From DATCIH01 sp036507955 (GTDB taxonomy: Bacteria > Bacillota > Clostridia > Clostridiales > Clostridiaceae): a stretch of DNA of 30,815 nucleotides. Where the stretch lies: positions 1 through 30,815 of the forward strand of contig DATCIH010000134.1 in assembly GCA_036507955.1 (NCBI GenBank), given 5' to 3'. The notes under the pieces were generated by a model that saw only the letters and a program-made list of their open reading frames with translations, was not told where the DNA came from and searched no databases. Both the position numbers and the translations under genes were made by a program. Below, piece after piece: positions 1 to 9,515 of the stretch (position 1 is its first letter; every line of letters starts with the position of its first letter).

Positions 1-112
1 GGCAAGAAATAAAAAACCCCTTTAGGGGTAGCCTGAAAAAGAATGCGGCTGGCGGCCATTTCAGAGTGTCTTGAGACACAGCCAGTAATAAACCCTTATA
101 GGGTTGGTTCAA
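1..112 (+). ncRNA. Probable right end / omega-RNA 3' part of an IS200/IS605-type TnpB element (partial)
   Basis: This non-coding stretch is packed with nested hairpins. GGC at 1-3 can pair with GCC at 31-33 around an ACCCC-TTTA-GGGGT hairpin (16-29). CTGGC at 49-53 can pair with GCCAG at 81-85 around a GTGTC-TTGA-GACAC hairpin (66-79). A last AACCC-TTATA-GGGTT hairpin (91-105) is followed directly by GGTTCAA (106-112). A terminal hairpin followed by GGTTCAA is, from memory, how the ISDra2 TnpB guide-RNA scaffold ends, with the guide beginning just after. By analogy the element's right boundary would lie near 112 and its tnpB would be upstream, outside the window. The structure is seen in the sequence; the identity is inferred. 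It could instead be another structured RNA or stacked terminators. Confidence 0.5.
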
Positions 113-133
113 ACCACCCGTTTTACGGGTGGT
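113..133. terminator. GC-rich hairpin next to the element end and the chromate transporter stop
   Basis: ACCACCCG (113-120) pairs perfectly with CGGGTGGT (126-133) around a five-base TTTTA loop. It sits 9 bases beyond the stop codon of the minus-strand chromate transporter gene, so it can act as its terminator, although the T-run on that strand is poor. It also occupies exactly the place where the guide of an omega-RNA ending at 112 would begin. Confidence 0.4.
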
Positions 134-142
134 CCTGATTAA

Positions 143-664
143 TTATTTTATAAGTATCCCTAAGATTCCTGCTAATATTATAAGGAGTAGGGGATCTATT
201 TTTTTGTATAAAAGTATAAAAAGAGAAGCAGTAAATATAATTATACCTTTTAAATTTGTAATATTTGAAATGGAAATATGATAGGTTGCAGCAGCTATAA
301 GTCCAATTACTGCAGGCTGTAGCCCTATTAATACTCGAAGAAAGGCTTTCTTTTCTGAAAATTTACTAGAGAATTTTGAAATTAATATAACTATTATTAT
401 TGATGGTAGCATTATTCCTATAGTTGAGATTATCGCTCCTAGTATTCCTGCTTTGTAATAACCAACAAAGGTAGAAAAGCTAATGGCTATTGCGCCAGGC
501 GTAATCTGAGATATTACTACTATATTTGAAAAGATATCCATGTTAATCCAATGAAGGGTTACAACAAAATATTTTTGGAAAAAGGGTAGCATGGCATAGC
601 CCCCACCAAAAGAGAATACACCTATCTTTGCGAAAATAATAAACAAATTAAACAGTAGGTTCAT
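143..664 (-). CDS. Chromate transporter, short-chain subunit (second gene of pair)
   Basis: A 173-residue integral membrane protein of the chromate ion transporter (CHR, ChrA) family. Long ChrA proteins are made of two homologous halves; short-chain members are half-size and come as adjacent pairs, as here. The N-terminal SFGGGYAMLPFFQ motif and the ITPGAIAISFSTFVGY segment are typical, and about five or six hydrophobic segments follow. The start codon lies inside the 3' end of the preceding gene, with 17 bases of overlap, so the two are co-transcribed and probably translationally coupled. The pair probably acts as a heterodimer. In anaerobes the true substrate is often unknown; chromate or sulfate is only the family default. 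Confidence 0.85.
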   Translation of the reverse strand: MNLLFNLFIIFAKIGVFSFGGGYAMLPFFQKYFVVTLHWINMDIFSNIVVISQITPGAIAISFSTFVGYYKAGILGAIISTIGIMLPSIIIVILISKFSSKFSEKKAFLRVLIGLQPAVIGLIAAATYHISISNITNLKGIIIFTASLFILLYKKIDPLLLIILAGILGILIK

Positions 665-1187
665 GTTTGCTACCCCCTTTTATGAAATAGCCTAATAAAC
701 CACCTAATATCAATAAGTAAATAGGATTTATTTGAAAAAAGGCCACAAGAATAAAGGTTGCCACAGCCAAGGTATACCATACTAATTTCAATTTTCCGTT
801 TTTTATAAGCTTATAAATAGAATAGACGAGTAAGGCCGCAATGGCTGGTCTTACACCTTCAAATATTTTTTTTATTATTGGGATGCTCATTATTTCTTTA
901 AAATAAATTGCTATTAGGATAGTAGAAACAAAGGCAGGTAGAACACATCCCAAAGTAGCAAAGAGAGCACCTTTAAGCCCTTTTCTTTTATAACCTATAT
1001 TAAGTGCTATATTAGCAGCAAAAATACCTGGCATAGATTGTGATACTGAAAGTGTATTCATAAACTCTTCTTTAGACAGCCAGTTTCTTTTCTCCACTAA
1101 TTCACTTTGTATAAAGGGTATCATTGAATATCCTCCACCGAAGGACAAACTCCCGATTTTCAAAAAAATAAAAAATAATTTAAGCAT
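648..1187 (-). CDS. Chromate transporter, short-chain subunit (first gene of pair)
   Basis: A 179-residue membrane protein of the same CHR family as its downstream partner. It carries the SFGGGYSMIPFIQ motif near residues 14-26 and an SVSQSMPGIFAANIALNIGY segment matching the partner's ITPG-containing region, followed by hydrophobic helices. On the minus strand GAGAGG stands 6 bases before the ATG, supporting this start. It is first in the two-gene operon and overlaps the next gene by 17 bases. Function follows from the family: a half-size transporter that pairs with its neighbour. The ligand is not shown by the sequence. Confidence 0.87.
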   Translation of the reverse strand: MLKLFFIFLKIGSLSFGGGYSMIPFIQSELVEKRNWLSKEEFMNTLSVSQSMPGIFAANIALNIGYKRKGLKGALFATLGCVLPAFVSTILIAIYFKEIMSIPIIKKIFEGVRPAIAALLVYSIYKLIKNGKLKLVWYTLAVATFILVAFFQINPIYLLILGGLLGYFIKGGSKHEPTV

Positions 1188-1218
1188 AATTACCTCTCAT
1201 ATATATAAAGTCAAACCT

Positions 1219-1227
1219 ATTATATCA
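1219..1227 (-). promoter_or_regulatory. Extended -10 promoter of the chromate transporter pair
   Basis: Read on the minus strand this is TGATATAAT, a perfect -10 hexamer with the TGn extension, about 30 bases ahead of the start codon. No good -35 box is visible 17 bases upstream, which is usual for extended -10 promoters. Confidence 0.45.
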
Positions 1228-1318
1228 TAATAAAATTTAGTTTTTTTAATAACAAGTAAATAAATGGCTTATTATACCATATACATATAGTAAAATAAGA
1301 ATAATATTGGAGGGATTT

Positions 1319-2086
1319 ATGGTTGTTGGGTATATATTAGGGTGTTTACTTAGCATCTTACTTTGGAAAATTGATAAACAAATGCCCTACGTTTTATTAA
1401 GAAAACTAGCTACAAGAAGAATCCATAACAAATATCTAAAAGTTTTCCTATATGTACTAATAGTATCTTTCCTATGCTTTTTATTTAGTTGTATAAATAG
1501 TGGCTTTTTAAGTTCATTTGTAACAGCTTTATTACTTATTGATATCAGTAACACTGAAAGAGAAAATTTAAATTTAAAAGGAAAAATAGAATTTTATAAT
1601 TCTCTTTCCACTATCTCAAGGGCCATGGTTATAGGCTTTATAGCACCATTATTTTATATAGCTCTACTAGGGAATCTATTTTCTATTTTAATAATGTTAG
1701 TAATAAATATAGGTCTACTCGAGGATCATAGGTTTTTTAAGTTCACTAACAACGTGCTTTTAATTATTCCTTCAATTATAACAGATATAATATTATACTT
1801 TGTTTATTTAACCAGAAATAAACAATTCAATGTAGACTTTAAAGGAGACTTTTTATTCAATTTAGTCTATAAACCCTTACTCAATACGGATATTATAGCT
1901 GCAAATATTGAAGCTGTTAATTTTTATCAACATTATAACAGAAGTAGCAACGGTTATGTGAAAAGTTATGGTGGTAATCGGTCTAAAGTTGATATTATCT
2001 GTATAAAGGATTATATAAATATCAACTATTTTATATGTACTTTTATTTATGCAATATTTTTATTAAGTCTATTATGTAAAATGTAA
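1319..2086 (+). CDS. Membrane protein resembling CobD/CbiB, divergent
   Basis: A 255-residue hydrophobic protein. The ATG at 1319 is preferred because GGAGGG (1309-1314) lies just before it; a TTG at 1307 would overlap that site. The middle segment GFIAPLFYIALLGN resembles the conserved ENxxDGxIxPLFYxxLGG block of adenosylcobinamide-phosphate synthase (CobD/CbiB). The following VLLIIPSIIT lines up with the family's D-V-x-N-Y-I-P-x-R-L-T, and the C-terminal GG....DI plus last helix also fit. The acidic Glu-Asn/Asp-Gly residues of the family are replaced, so enzyme activity is doubtful. It is 12 bases upstream of the ATPase gene and probably co-transcribed. The CbiB relationship is inferred from weak similarity. 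Confidence 0.5.
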   Translation: MVVGYILGCLLSILLWKIDKQMPYVLLRKLATRRIHNKYLKVFLYVLIVSFLCFLFSCINSGFLSSFVTALLLIDISNTERENLNLKGKIEFYNSLSTISRAMVIGFIAPLFYIALLGNLFSILIMLVINIGLLEDHRFFKFTNNVLLIIPSIITDIILYFVYLTRNKQFNVDFKGDFLFNLVYKPLLNTDIIAANIEAVNFYQHYNRSSNGYVKSYGGNRSKVDIICIKDYININYFICTFIYAIFLLSLLCKM

Positions 2087-2098
2087 AGAGGTAATTAT

Positions 2099-4648
<2,550 letters not shown>

Positions 4649-4664
4649 CACGATTTAAAATGAA

Positions 4665-4703
4665 CTGGGACACACCTAAAGGTGTGCCCCAGAATTGTTT
4701 TAT
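4665..4703. terminator. Bidirectional terminator between convergent genes
   Basis: CTGGGACACACC (4665-4676) pairs with GGTGTGCCCCAG (4681-4692) over 12 positions with one A-C mismatch and a TAAA loop. A T-rich run follows on the plus strand, and an AT-rich stretch on the other side can serve the minus-strand gene. Confidence 0.85.
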
Positions 4704-5113
4704 TTTATTCTTTGTATTTTTTGAACTCTTTTTACTTTTTGATCTTGTCCGTCAACTTTAACCAAGTCAGTCTTGTTAGTTAAATTTCGAACATTTATTA
4801 TGGTTATAACCTCATGATTTGCTTTTCCCTTTTTCCCTTTTAGTCCTTGAACAATTAACAAATTTCCTTGAACTATTTTTATAAAATCAATCTTTTTAAA
4901 GAATCTATTCTTTTTATATACACATTTTGTTATGGATTTGCTTCTGTCTTGACGTACTAATAGTATAACTTCAATTTTATGAAATAACCAAAGTATTGTT
5001 TTTTTCTTTATTTTTACAGAAACCACATTACCTTGCACTTGAGTAATTCTATCACCATATCTTTTCATATAGCTATCGGCATAGGACTTTTGTATCTTAT
5101 CTTTTAACCCCAT
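4700..5113 (-). CDS. Small lysine-rich protein of unknown function
   Basis: A 137-residue, strongly basic protein that I do not recognise. It has no signal peptide and only one mildly hydrophobic stretch (TILWLFHKIEVILLV, about residues 39-53) that reads as beta strands rather than a membrane helix. Lysine is abundant along the whole length, with clusters such as KIKKK and KKNRFFKK. The pattern of short alternating strands (QGNVVSVKIK, QGNLLIVQGLKGKKG) suggests an all-beta fold, possibly OB- or SH3-like, and nucleic-acid binding is a guess. AAGGAG about 8 bases before the ATG and its own extended -10 promoter support a real single gene. It converges on the ATPase gene. Confidence 0.6.
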   Translation of the reverse strand: MGLKDKIQKSYADSYMKRYGDRITQVQGNVVSVKIKKKTILWLFHKIEVILLVRQDRSKSITKCVYKKNRFFKKIDFIKIVQGNLLIVQGLKGKKGKANHEVITIINVRNLTNKTDLVKVDGQDQKVKRVQKIQRIK

Positions 5114-5156
5114 TATATTGCTCCTTTATATATAAACATAAACCAAATTAAGAACT

Positions 5157-5165
5157 ATTATATCA
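5157..5165 (-). promoter_or_regulatory. Extended -10 promoter of the lysine-rich protein gene
   Basis: The minus strand reads TGATATAAT, the same extended -10 as at 1219-1227, 44 bases upstream of the start codon. The -35 region (TTTTAA) is weak. Confidence 0.42.
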
Positions 5166-5217
5166 TATAATTCCATGATTTAAAATAAGATTTATTCAAA
5201 TAATAAATAATTCTAAC

Positions 5218-5246
5218 TTACATAATAATCGAAAATGTGATATTAT
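5218..5246 (+). promoter_or_regulatory. Likely promoter of the hyp operon
   Basis: A TGATATTAT extended -10 (TATTAT at 5241-5246) lies 17 bases after a weak -35 candidate TTACAT (5218-5223). It is 36 bases upstream of hypC, the first gene of a long same-strand gene run, and no other gene intervenes. Confidence 0.42.
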
Positions 5247-5281
5247 TTTTAGTGAATAAATAAATAATTATGAGGTGCATT

Positions 5282-5521
5282 ATGTGCTTAGGATTTCCAT
5301 TAAAAATAGTTGAAATAAATAATGAAAATAAAGTAGCTCAAGGTGAAATGAATGGAGTAAGAAGAAAGGTAAGAATAGATTTCATTCCTGACATAAAACT
5401 TGGGGAATATGTTTTGGTTCATGCAGGGTTTGCAATGGAAAAGATGGATGAAAAGTCAGTAATAGAAACAATAGAATCCTTTAATGAAATAGAGGAAATA
5501 ATCAAGGCGGATAGGAATTAA
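5282..5521 (+). CDS. hypC: Hydrogenase maturation chaperone HypC
   Basis: A 79-residue HypC/HupF-family chaperone. With HypD it carries the Fe(CN)2CO unit to the hydrogenase large subunit in the cytoplasm. The family's essential cysteine directly follows the initiator Met, and the protein begins MCLGFPLKI. This fixes the start at the ATG at 5282. An in-frame ATG at 5270 would place four residues before the cysteine, and the ribosome binding site GAGGTG (5272-5277) overlaps that upstream codon, so it is not used. Size is normal for the family. It heads the order C-D-E-A-B and is separated from hypD by 3 bases, so the two partners are made together. Confidence 0.95.
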   Translation: MCLGFPLKIVEINNENKVAQGEMNGVRRKVRIDFIPDIKLGEYVLVHAGFAMEKMDEKSVIETIESFNEIEEIIKADRN

Positions 5522-5524
5522 TCT

Positions 5525-6583
5525 ATGGAAATAACACTTAAAGATAAGATTAGTTATATTAATAGCTTTAAGGACGAAGTGAGCCTAATGGAGGTATGTG
5601 GTACCCATACAGTAGCAATAAGTAAATTTGGTATAAGAAATATTTTAAGTAAAAACATTAATTTGATTTCTGGACCAGGTTGCCCTGTATGTGTTACTCC
5701 AAATATATATTTAGATTATATATATGACCTTTCCTTAAAAGAAAATGTAATAATAGTAACCTATGGAGATATGATTAGGGTTCCAGGCTCCAAGCCTAGC
5801 ATTACCTTAGAAAAAGCAAAGGCTAAGGGTGCAAAGGTTAGAATAGTATATTCAAGCATAGATGCTTTAGAAATAGCAAAAAAAAATAATGATAAGAAAG
5901 TAGTGTTTCTTGGCATTGGTTTTGAAACTACAACTCCAGCTTCTGCAGTTTTAATTAAAGAAGCAGCTAGACAAAATATAAAAAATATTTATATTTTATC
6001 CCTTCATAAGCTTGTGGAACCAGTAATGAGGGCCATACTTGAAGATAAGACTATGCATATTGACGGATTTTTATGTCCAGGACATGTAGCCTTAGTTACA
6101 GGGGAAAAAGGCTTTGATTTTTTAGAAGAATATGATTGCACTGGTGTTATTGCAGGCTTTGAGTTGGAAGAAATAGTTGAAGCCTTGTATCAGTTATTAA
6201 TAAATATAAAAAGTGAAAATAACATTTTATCTAATTGTTATAAGAAGCTTATAAAAAGGGAAGGCAATAAATATTCCCAAGAATTAATCAAGGAAGTATT
6301 CGATATTAAAGATGATTATTGGAGAGGGTTGGGACTCGTACCCAATAGCGGATATAGAATAAAGAGCATTTACAAGGCTTACGATATAGAAGAGCTTTTT
6401 CCTATAAATTTCAAGGAAGCTAATAAGGCAAATGGGTGTGAGTGCGGTGAAGTATTAAAGGGCAAAATCAAGCCTAATGAATGTAAATTATTTAAGGTTT
6501 CCTGTAACCCAGAAAATCCTATTGGTCCTTGCATGGTTTCCAGTGAAGGAAGCTGCGCTACTTATTACAAATATTCAATATAA
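5525..6583 (+). CDS. hypD: Hydrogenase maturation protein HypD
   Basis: A 352-residue HypD, full length. This 4Fe-4S protein is the scaffold on which HypC holds the iron while the CN and CO ligands are attached. Visible conserved sites are the MEVCGTHT motif with Cys25, GPGCPVCVTP with Cys53 and Cys56, the FLCPGHVA motif in the middle of the protein, and a C-terminal cysteine cluster (CEC...C...SC...C...C) expected to bind the iron-sulfur cluster. It starts 3 bases after hypC and is followed by hypE after 22 bases. Nothing in the sequence looks damaged. Confidence 0.97.
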   Translation: MEITLKDKISYINSFKDEVSLMEVCGTHTVAISKFGIRNILSKNINLISGPGCPVCVTPNIYLDYIYDLSLKENVIIVTYGDMIRVPGSKPSITLEKAKAKGAKVRIVYSSIDALEIAKKNNDKKVVFLGIGFETTTPASAVLIKEAARQNIKNIYILSLHKLVEPVMRAILEDKTMHIDGFLCPGHVALVTGEKGFDFLEEYDCTGVIAGFELEEIVEALYQLLINIKSENNILSNCYKKLIKREGNKYSQELIKEVFDIKDDYWRGLGLVPNSGYRIKSIYKAYDIEELFPINFKEANKANGCECGEVLKGKIKPNECKLFKVSCNPENPIGPCMVSSEGSCATYYKYSI

Positions 6584-6605
6584 TAAATTTAAAAAGGGTG
6601 ATTTT

Positions 6606-7607
6606 ATGGAAGATATAATATCTTTATCTTATGGAAATGGAGGGAAGAGAACTTCTGCTTTAATTGAAGAAATCTTTCTTCCAGCTTTTAACAACCCACA
6701 GCTAAGCAATTTAGGTGATGGAGCAATATTAGATATAAAGGGTAAAATAGCATTTTCAACAGATAGCTTTGTTATTTATCCATACTTTTTTCCAGGTGGC
6801 GATATAGGTGAACTTTCGGTTTGCGGCACGGTAAATGATTTGCTCATGTGTGGAAGCATTCCAAAGTATCTTAGCCTTTCTTTAATTCTTGAAGAGGGCT
6901 TTGAATTAAGTCATCTTAAAAAAATAGTTAAATCTATAGAAGAGACCGCAAAGCTTGCTGGTGTTATGGTGGTCACTGGTGATACAAAGGTAGTAGATAA
7001 AGGCCATGGTCATGGTATATATATTAATACAGCAGGAATTGGCGAGATGAGACCAGGACTCGATTTGGGCAAAGATAAGATTAAAAAGGGAGATAAAATT
7101 ATTGTCTCTGGTAGTGTTGGTAATCATGGAATATCTATTTTATGTGCTAGAGAAGAACTACTAGAAACAGATATAGTATCCGATTGCGCTCCACTTAACC
7201 AAGTTGTTGACATAATATTATCCTTTGGGAAAAGTGTAAAAATACTTAGAGATCCTACCCGAGGTGGAATTGCAACTACCCTAAATGAATTTGTTGAAGG
7301 CAGCAATTATTCAATAGAGCTTATAGAAAAAAATATACCTATTGATCTGAATGTTAAAACAGTAGGGGATTTACTTGGTATAGATCCTTTATATAGCGCT
7401 AATGAAGGGAAGGTTTTAGTTGTTGTTTCTGAAGAAGTTTGCGATGAGGTTATAGCAAAATTGAAAATGAATAAATTATCTTCAAATGCTGCTATAATAG
7501 GAGAGATTACTGAGGAGATGCCAGGAAGGGTATTACTTAAGAATCATTTTGGTGGAACCAGACTTCTTGATAAATTAAGCTATGATATGCTACCAAGAAT
7601 ATGTTAA
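6606..7607 (+). CDS. hypE: Hydrogenase maturation protein HypE (carbamoyl dehydratase)
   Basis: A 333-residue HypE of the PurM/SelD-like (AIR synthase) superfamily. It dehydrates the carbamoyl group on its own C-terminal cysteine to a thiocyanate, the source of the cyanide ligands. The C-terminus LPRIC is the conserved modified tail with the cysteine as last residue. The N-terminal SYGNGGKRTSALI glycine-rich segment and the DPTRGG motif are family hallmarks. The ATG at 6606 is chosen because AAGGGTG stands just before it and the family starts here; an open frame running back to 6477 merely overlaps hypD. Carbamoylation needs HypF, which is not in this window. Confidence 0.97.
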   Translation: MEDIISLSYGNGGKRTSALIEEIFLPAFNNPQLSNLGDGAILDIKGKIAFSTDSFVIYPYFFPGGDIGELSVCGTVNDLLMCGSIPKYLSLSLILEEGFELSHLKKIVKSIEETAKLAGVMVVTGDTKVVDKGHGHGIYINTAGIGEMRPGLDLGKDKIKKGDKIIVSGSVGNHGISILCAREELLETDIVSDCAPLNQVVDIILSFGKSVKILRDPTRGGIATTLNEFVEGSNYSIELIEKNIPIDLNVKTVGDLLGIDPLYSANEGKVLVVVSEEVCDEVIAKLKMNKLSSNAAIIGEITEEMPGRVLLKNHFGGTRLLDKLSYDMLPRIC

Positions 7608-7622
7608 CTTAAGAGGTGGGTT

Positions 7623-7976
7623 ATGCATGAATTACCAGTTACTCAAAGCATAATAAATATATGTACAGAAGAAGCAGAAAAAAATGGAGTCACAAAGGTA
7701 GAAAAAATTAATATTGTGGTAGGAGCTCTTTCAGATATAGTTCCAGATTCCATTTATATGTATTTTGAATTATTAGTAAAAGGTACTATTCTGGAAGGTA
7801 CAATATTGAATATTAAAAAAATAAAAGCAAGGATTTTGTGTAAGGATTGTGGGTTTGAAGAGGAATTAAGTAAGAGGGGATTTAAATGTAGTAGCTGTAA
7901 CAGCGAAAATGTTAAGATCTTAGGAAGCAGTCAATTATACATTGAAGATATGGAGGTAACAGATGAGAGAGATTAA
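7623..7976 (+). CDS. hypA: Hydrogenase nickel metallochaperone HypA
   Basis: A 117-residue HypA, normal length. It delivers nickel to the hydrogenase large subunit together with HypB. The N-terminal MHE provides the nickel-binding His2, and two CxxC motifs (CKDC and CSSC, about residues 77-96) form the structural zinc site. GAGGTGGG lies just upstream of the ATG. Its 3' end overlaps hypB by 14 bases, so the two nickel-handling partners are coupled in translation. Confidence 0.96.
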   Translation: MHELPVTQSIINICTEEAEKNGVTKVEKINIVVGALSDIVPDSIYMYFELLVKGTILEGTILNIKKIKARILCKDCGFEEELSKRGFKCSSCNSENVKILGSSQLYIEDMEVTDERD

Positions 7977-8610
7977 AGTAGTAAGACAAATAATGGAATG
8001 GAATGAGGATTGTCATAATGAACTTCATAATGAGCTAAATGATAAAAAAGTTCTTATGTTAAACGTTATGGGTTCACCAGGAGGTGGAAAGACCACATTA
8101 ATAACTAGACTCATTGAAAAGCTAAAGGATAAAAATAAAATTGGGGTTATAGAAGCTGACTTAGCAGGTATCATTGATGCGGAAAAAATGGCTGCTATGA
8201 ATATCCCAGTAGTTCAATTAGATACTGCTGGAGCTTGTCACATAGAAGCAATGTCTATAAAGAACATACTACCTGAGTTTAATCTAGAGGCTCTAGACAT
8301 AATTTTCGTTGAGAATATTGGGAATCTAGTCTGTCCTGCAGAATTTAATATTGGGGAGGATTTGAAGATTGCTATATTAAGTATACCTGAAGGGGATGAC
8401 AAGGTAGAAAAATACCCACTAATGTTTGCAAAGGCTAATGCCCTAGTTTTGACCAAACATGATTTAGTTCAGTATTTTAAATTTGATGTTAATAGAGTAA
8501 TTAAAAATGCTAAAGCCTTAAATGAAGATATAGAAATATTTATGGTGAACTCAGAAACCGGTGAAGGTATTCTTGAAGTAGTATCCTATCTTAATAAATA
8601 TTTAAAATAA
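7963..8610 (+). CDS. hypB: Hydrogenase nickel incorporation GTPase HypB
   Basis: A 215-residue SIMIBI-class GTPase that drives nickel insertion. The P-loop GSPGGGKTT is at residues 37-45, and EADLAG and the metal-binding ACHIEA motif follow. A further cysteine in NLVCPAEFNIGED completes the usual dimer-interface metal site. There is no histidine-rich nickel-storage tail or CXXCGC N-terminal site as in some homologues, so high nickel storage is unlikely. GGAGG before the ATG supports the start inside hypA. The membrane-protein genes that follow begin 18 bases later on the same strand, with no terminator between. Confidence 0.96.
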   Translation: MREIKVVRQIMEWNEDCHNELHNELNDKKVLMLNVMGSPGGGKTTLITRLIEKLKDKNKIGVIEADLAGIIDAEKMAAMNIPVVQLDTAGACHIEAMSIKNILPEFNLEALDIIFVENIGNLVCPAEFNIGEDLKIAILSIPEGDDKVEKYPLMFAKANALVLTKHDLVQYFKFDVNRVIKNAKALNEDIEIFMVNSETGEGILEVVSYLNKYLK

Positions 8611-8628
8611 GAAAGTAGGTATAAGCTT

Positions 8629-8880
8629 ATGTATTTTACAAGTATTGTGAATGCTTCACTGTTGTTCTTAATGATTTTTTCCGGAATATGGCTATTGAAT
8701 ACGGATAAAAGGAGAAATTCCATTGCTGCATTCATTTTGCTTTTAGTTTTTACAATATTGGATTTCATCATTTTAGATGCTTATATTATAGTTATTCCAT
8801 TAGTATTCATATTAGTTCTATACGTAATTTTTATTTTTGGAATCAAGAAATATCACAGGGAGGGAAAGAAAAATGAGTGA
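8629..8880 (+). CDS. Small membrane protein, possible MbhD/MrpA C-terminal (DUF4040)-like subunit
   Basis: An 83-residue protein with about three hydrophobic helices and a basic tail (KKYHREGKK). The size and helix pattern, and its place ahead of MbhE-, MrpC- and MrpD-like genes, suggest an equivalent of MbhD of membrane-bound hydrogenases, which corresponds to part of the MrpA C-terminal region. The family's usual GAPDxAxTE block appears only as ILDAYIIVI, without the glutamate. It lies 18 bases after hypB and its 3' end overlaps the next gene by 8 bases. The assignment depends mostly on context and is tentative. Confidence 0.5.
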   Translation: MYFTSIVNASLLFLMIFSGIWLLNTDKRRNSIAAFILLLVFTILDFIILDAYIIVIPLVFILVLYVIFIFGIKKYHREGKKNE

Positions 8881-9187
8881 AACAATGAAAAAATTATTTA
8901 TATGGTTTTCAATTACTATTTTTTTTGTTTTCTCTGTATACACTTCAATTAAGGTTTTGGAGCTTCCTCCATCCTATGGCACTACAGTAAGCAGTTTGGC
9001 AATTGAATCTTTACTAAAATATAAACAGCAGTTTAACAATATACTTAGTATTATTTTTTACTTGAGGTTCCCAGATGTATTATTTATATTAATAACTGGA
9101 TTTATTTTATTTCTTGCGTTGCTTGAGAAAAGAACATCAAGTTCAAAAAAAATATTTTTATCATTAATTAAGAAAATCAGGAGGTGA
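8873..9187 (+). CDS. MbhE/MrpB N-terminal-like membrane subunit
   Basis: A 104-residue protein with two hydrophobic helices (about residues 7-28 and 68-86). The start at 8873 is chosen because GGGAGGG lies shortly upstream; a start at 8837 would lie within the previous gene and lack such a site. The loop SLAIESLLKYKQQFNNILSI followed by the second helix lines up with the ...NIVTAILxDYRGYDTLGE... region of MbhE, the piece homologous to the MrpA-MrpB junction, but the conserved residues have drifted. It overlaps the preceding gene by 8 bases and precedes the MrpC-like gene by 4. Function is inferred from order and topology. Confidence 0.5.
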   Translation: MSETMKKLFIWFSITIFFVFSVYTSIKVLELPPSYGTTVSSLAIESLLKYKQQFNNILSIIFYLRFPDVLFILITGFILFLALLEKRTSSSKKIFLSLIKKIRR

Positions 9188-9191
9188 CATT

Positions 9192-9515
9192 ATGATACTA
9201 AATTATGTTGCTGCTTTTGGACTTATATCAATAGGCCTATTTGGAGCAATTTACACGAAAAGCTTTAAGAAAGCGATAAGAGGCTCCATTATTATTGGAG
9301 TTGGAGTAACCATGCTATTTGTCCTTGTAGCCTTCAAAAACAGTATTTCACAGTCCAATATGCTTCTAAATCTAAAGAATTTATTACCCTCTGTGGATCC
9401 TGTGCCTTTAGGCTTTGCAGTCATATTTATTATCTTTGTCATCATTTTTATATTGATGGCCTTAAATATTAATTCAATGGATGAAGGTATAAGTCAGAAA
9501 GGAGAAAAACAATGA
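9192..9515 (+). CDS. MrpC/NuoK/MbhG-like membrane subunit
   Basis: A 107-residue protein with three transmembrane helices, the topology of NuoK and MrpC. The first helix ends in GLFGAIYTKSFKKAIRGSI, matching the family's IGLYGLLxRRNLIKxLIG pattern. The third helix begins DPVPLGFAVIFIIFVI, which fits the conserved DPLPQALVLTAIVI of MrpC/MbhG. A perfect AGGAGGTGA site precedes the ATG. Its stop overlaps the start of the MrpD-like gene as ATGA, showing translational coupling, as is common for mrpC-mrpD. Of the four membrane genes behind hypB, this and the next are the best supported. Confidence 0.7.
   Translation: MILNYVAAFGLISIGLFGAIYTKSFKKAIRGSIIIGVGVTMLFVLVAFKNSISQSNMLLNLKNLLPSVDPVPLGFAVIFIIFVIIFILMALNINSMDEGISQKGEKQ

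Noticed and set aside
1..142. tRNA or riboswitch at the left edge
   Set aside because: No cloverleaf or T-loop sequence and no downstream gene on the plus strand within 1.3 kb; the hairpin plus GGTTCAA pattern fits a transposon end better.
5270..5281. Upstream ATG for HypC
   Set aside because: It would bury the essential N-terminal cysteine and it overlaps the ribosome binding site of the ATG at 5282.
6477..6605. Longer N-terminus for HypE reaching into hypD
   Set aside because: HypE homologues start at the MEDIISLSYGNGGK region, and AAGGGTG lies just before the ATG at 6606; the extension is only an out-of-frame read of hypD.
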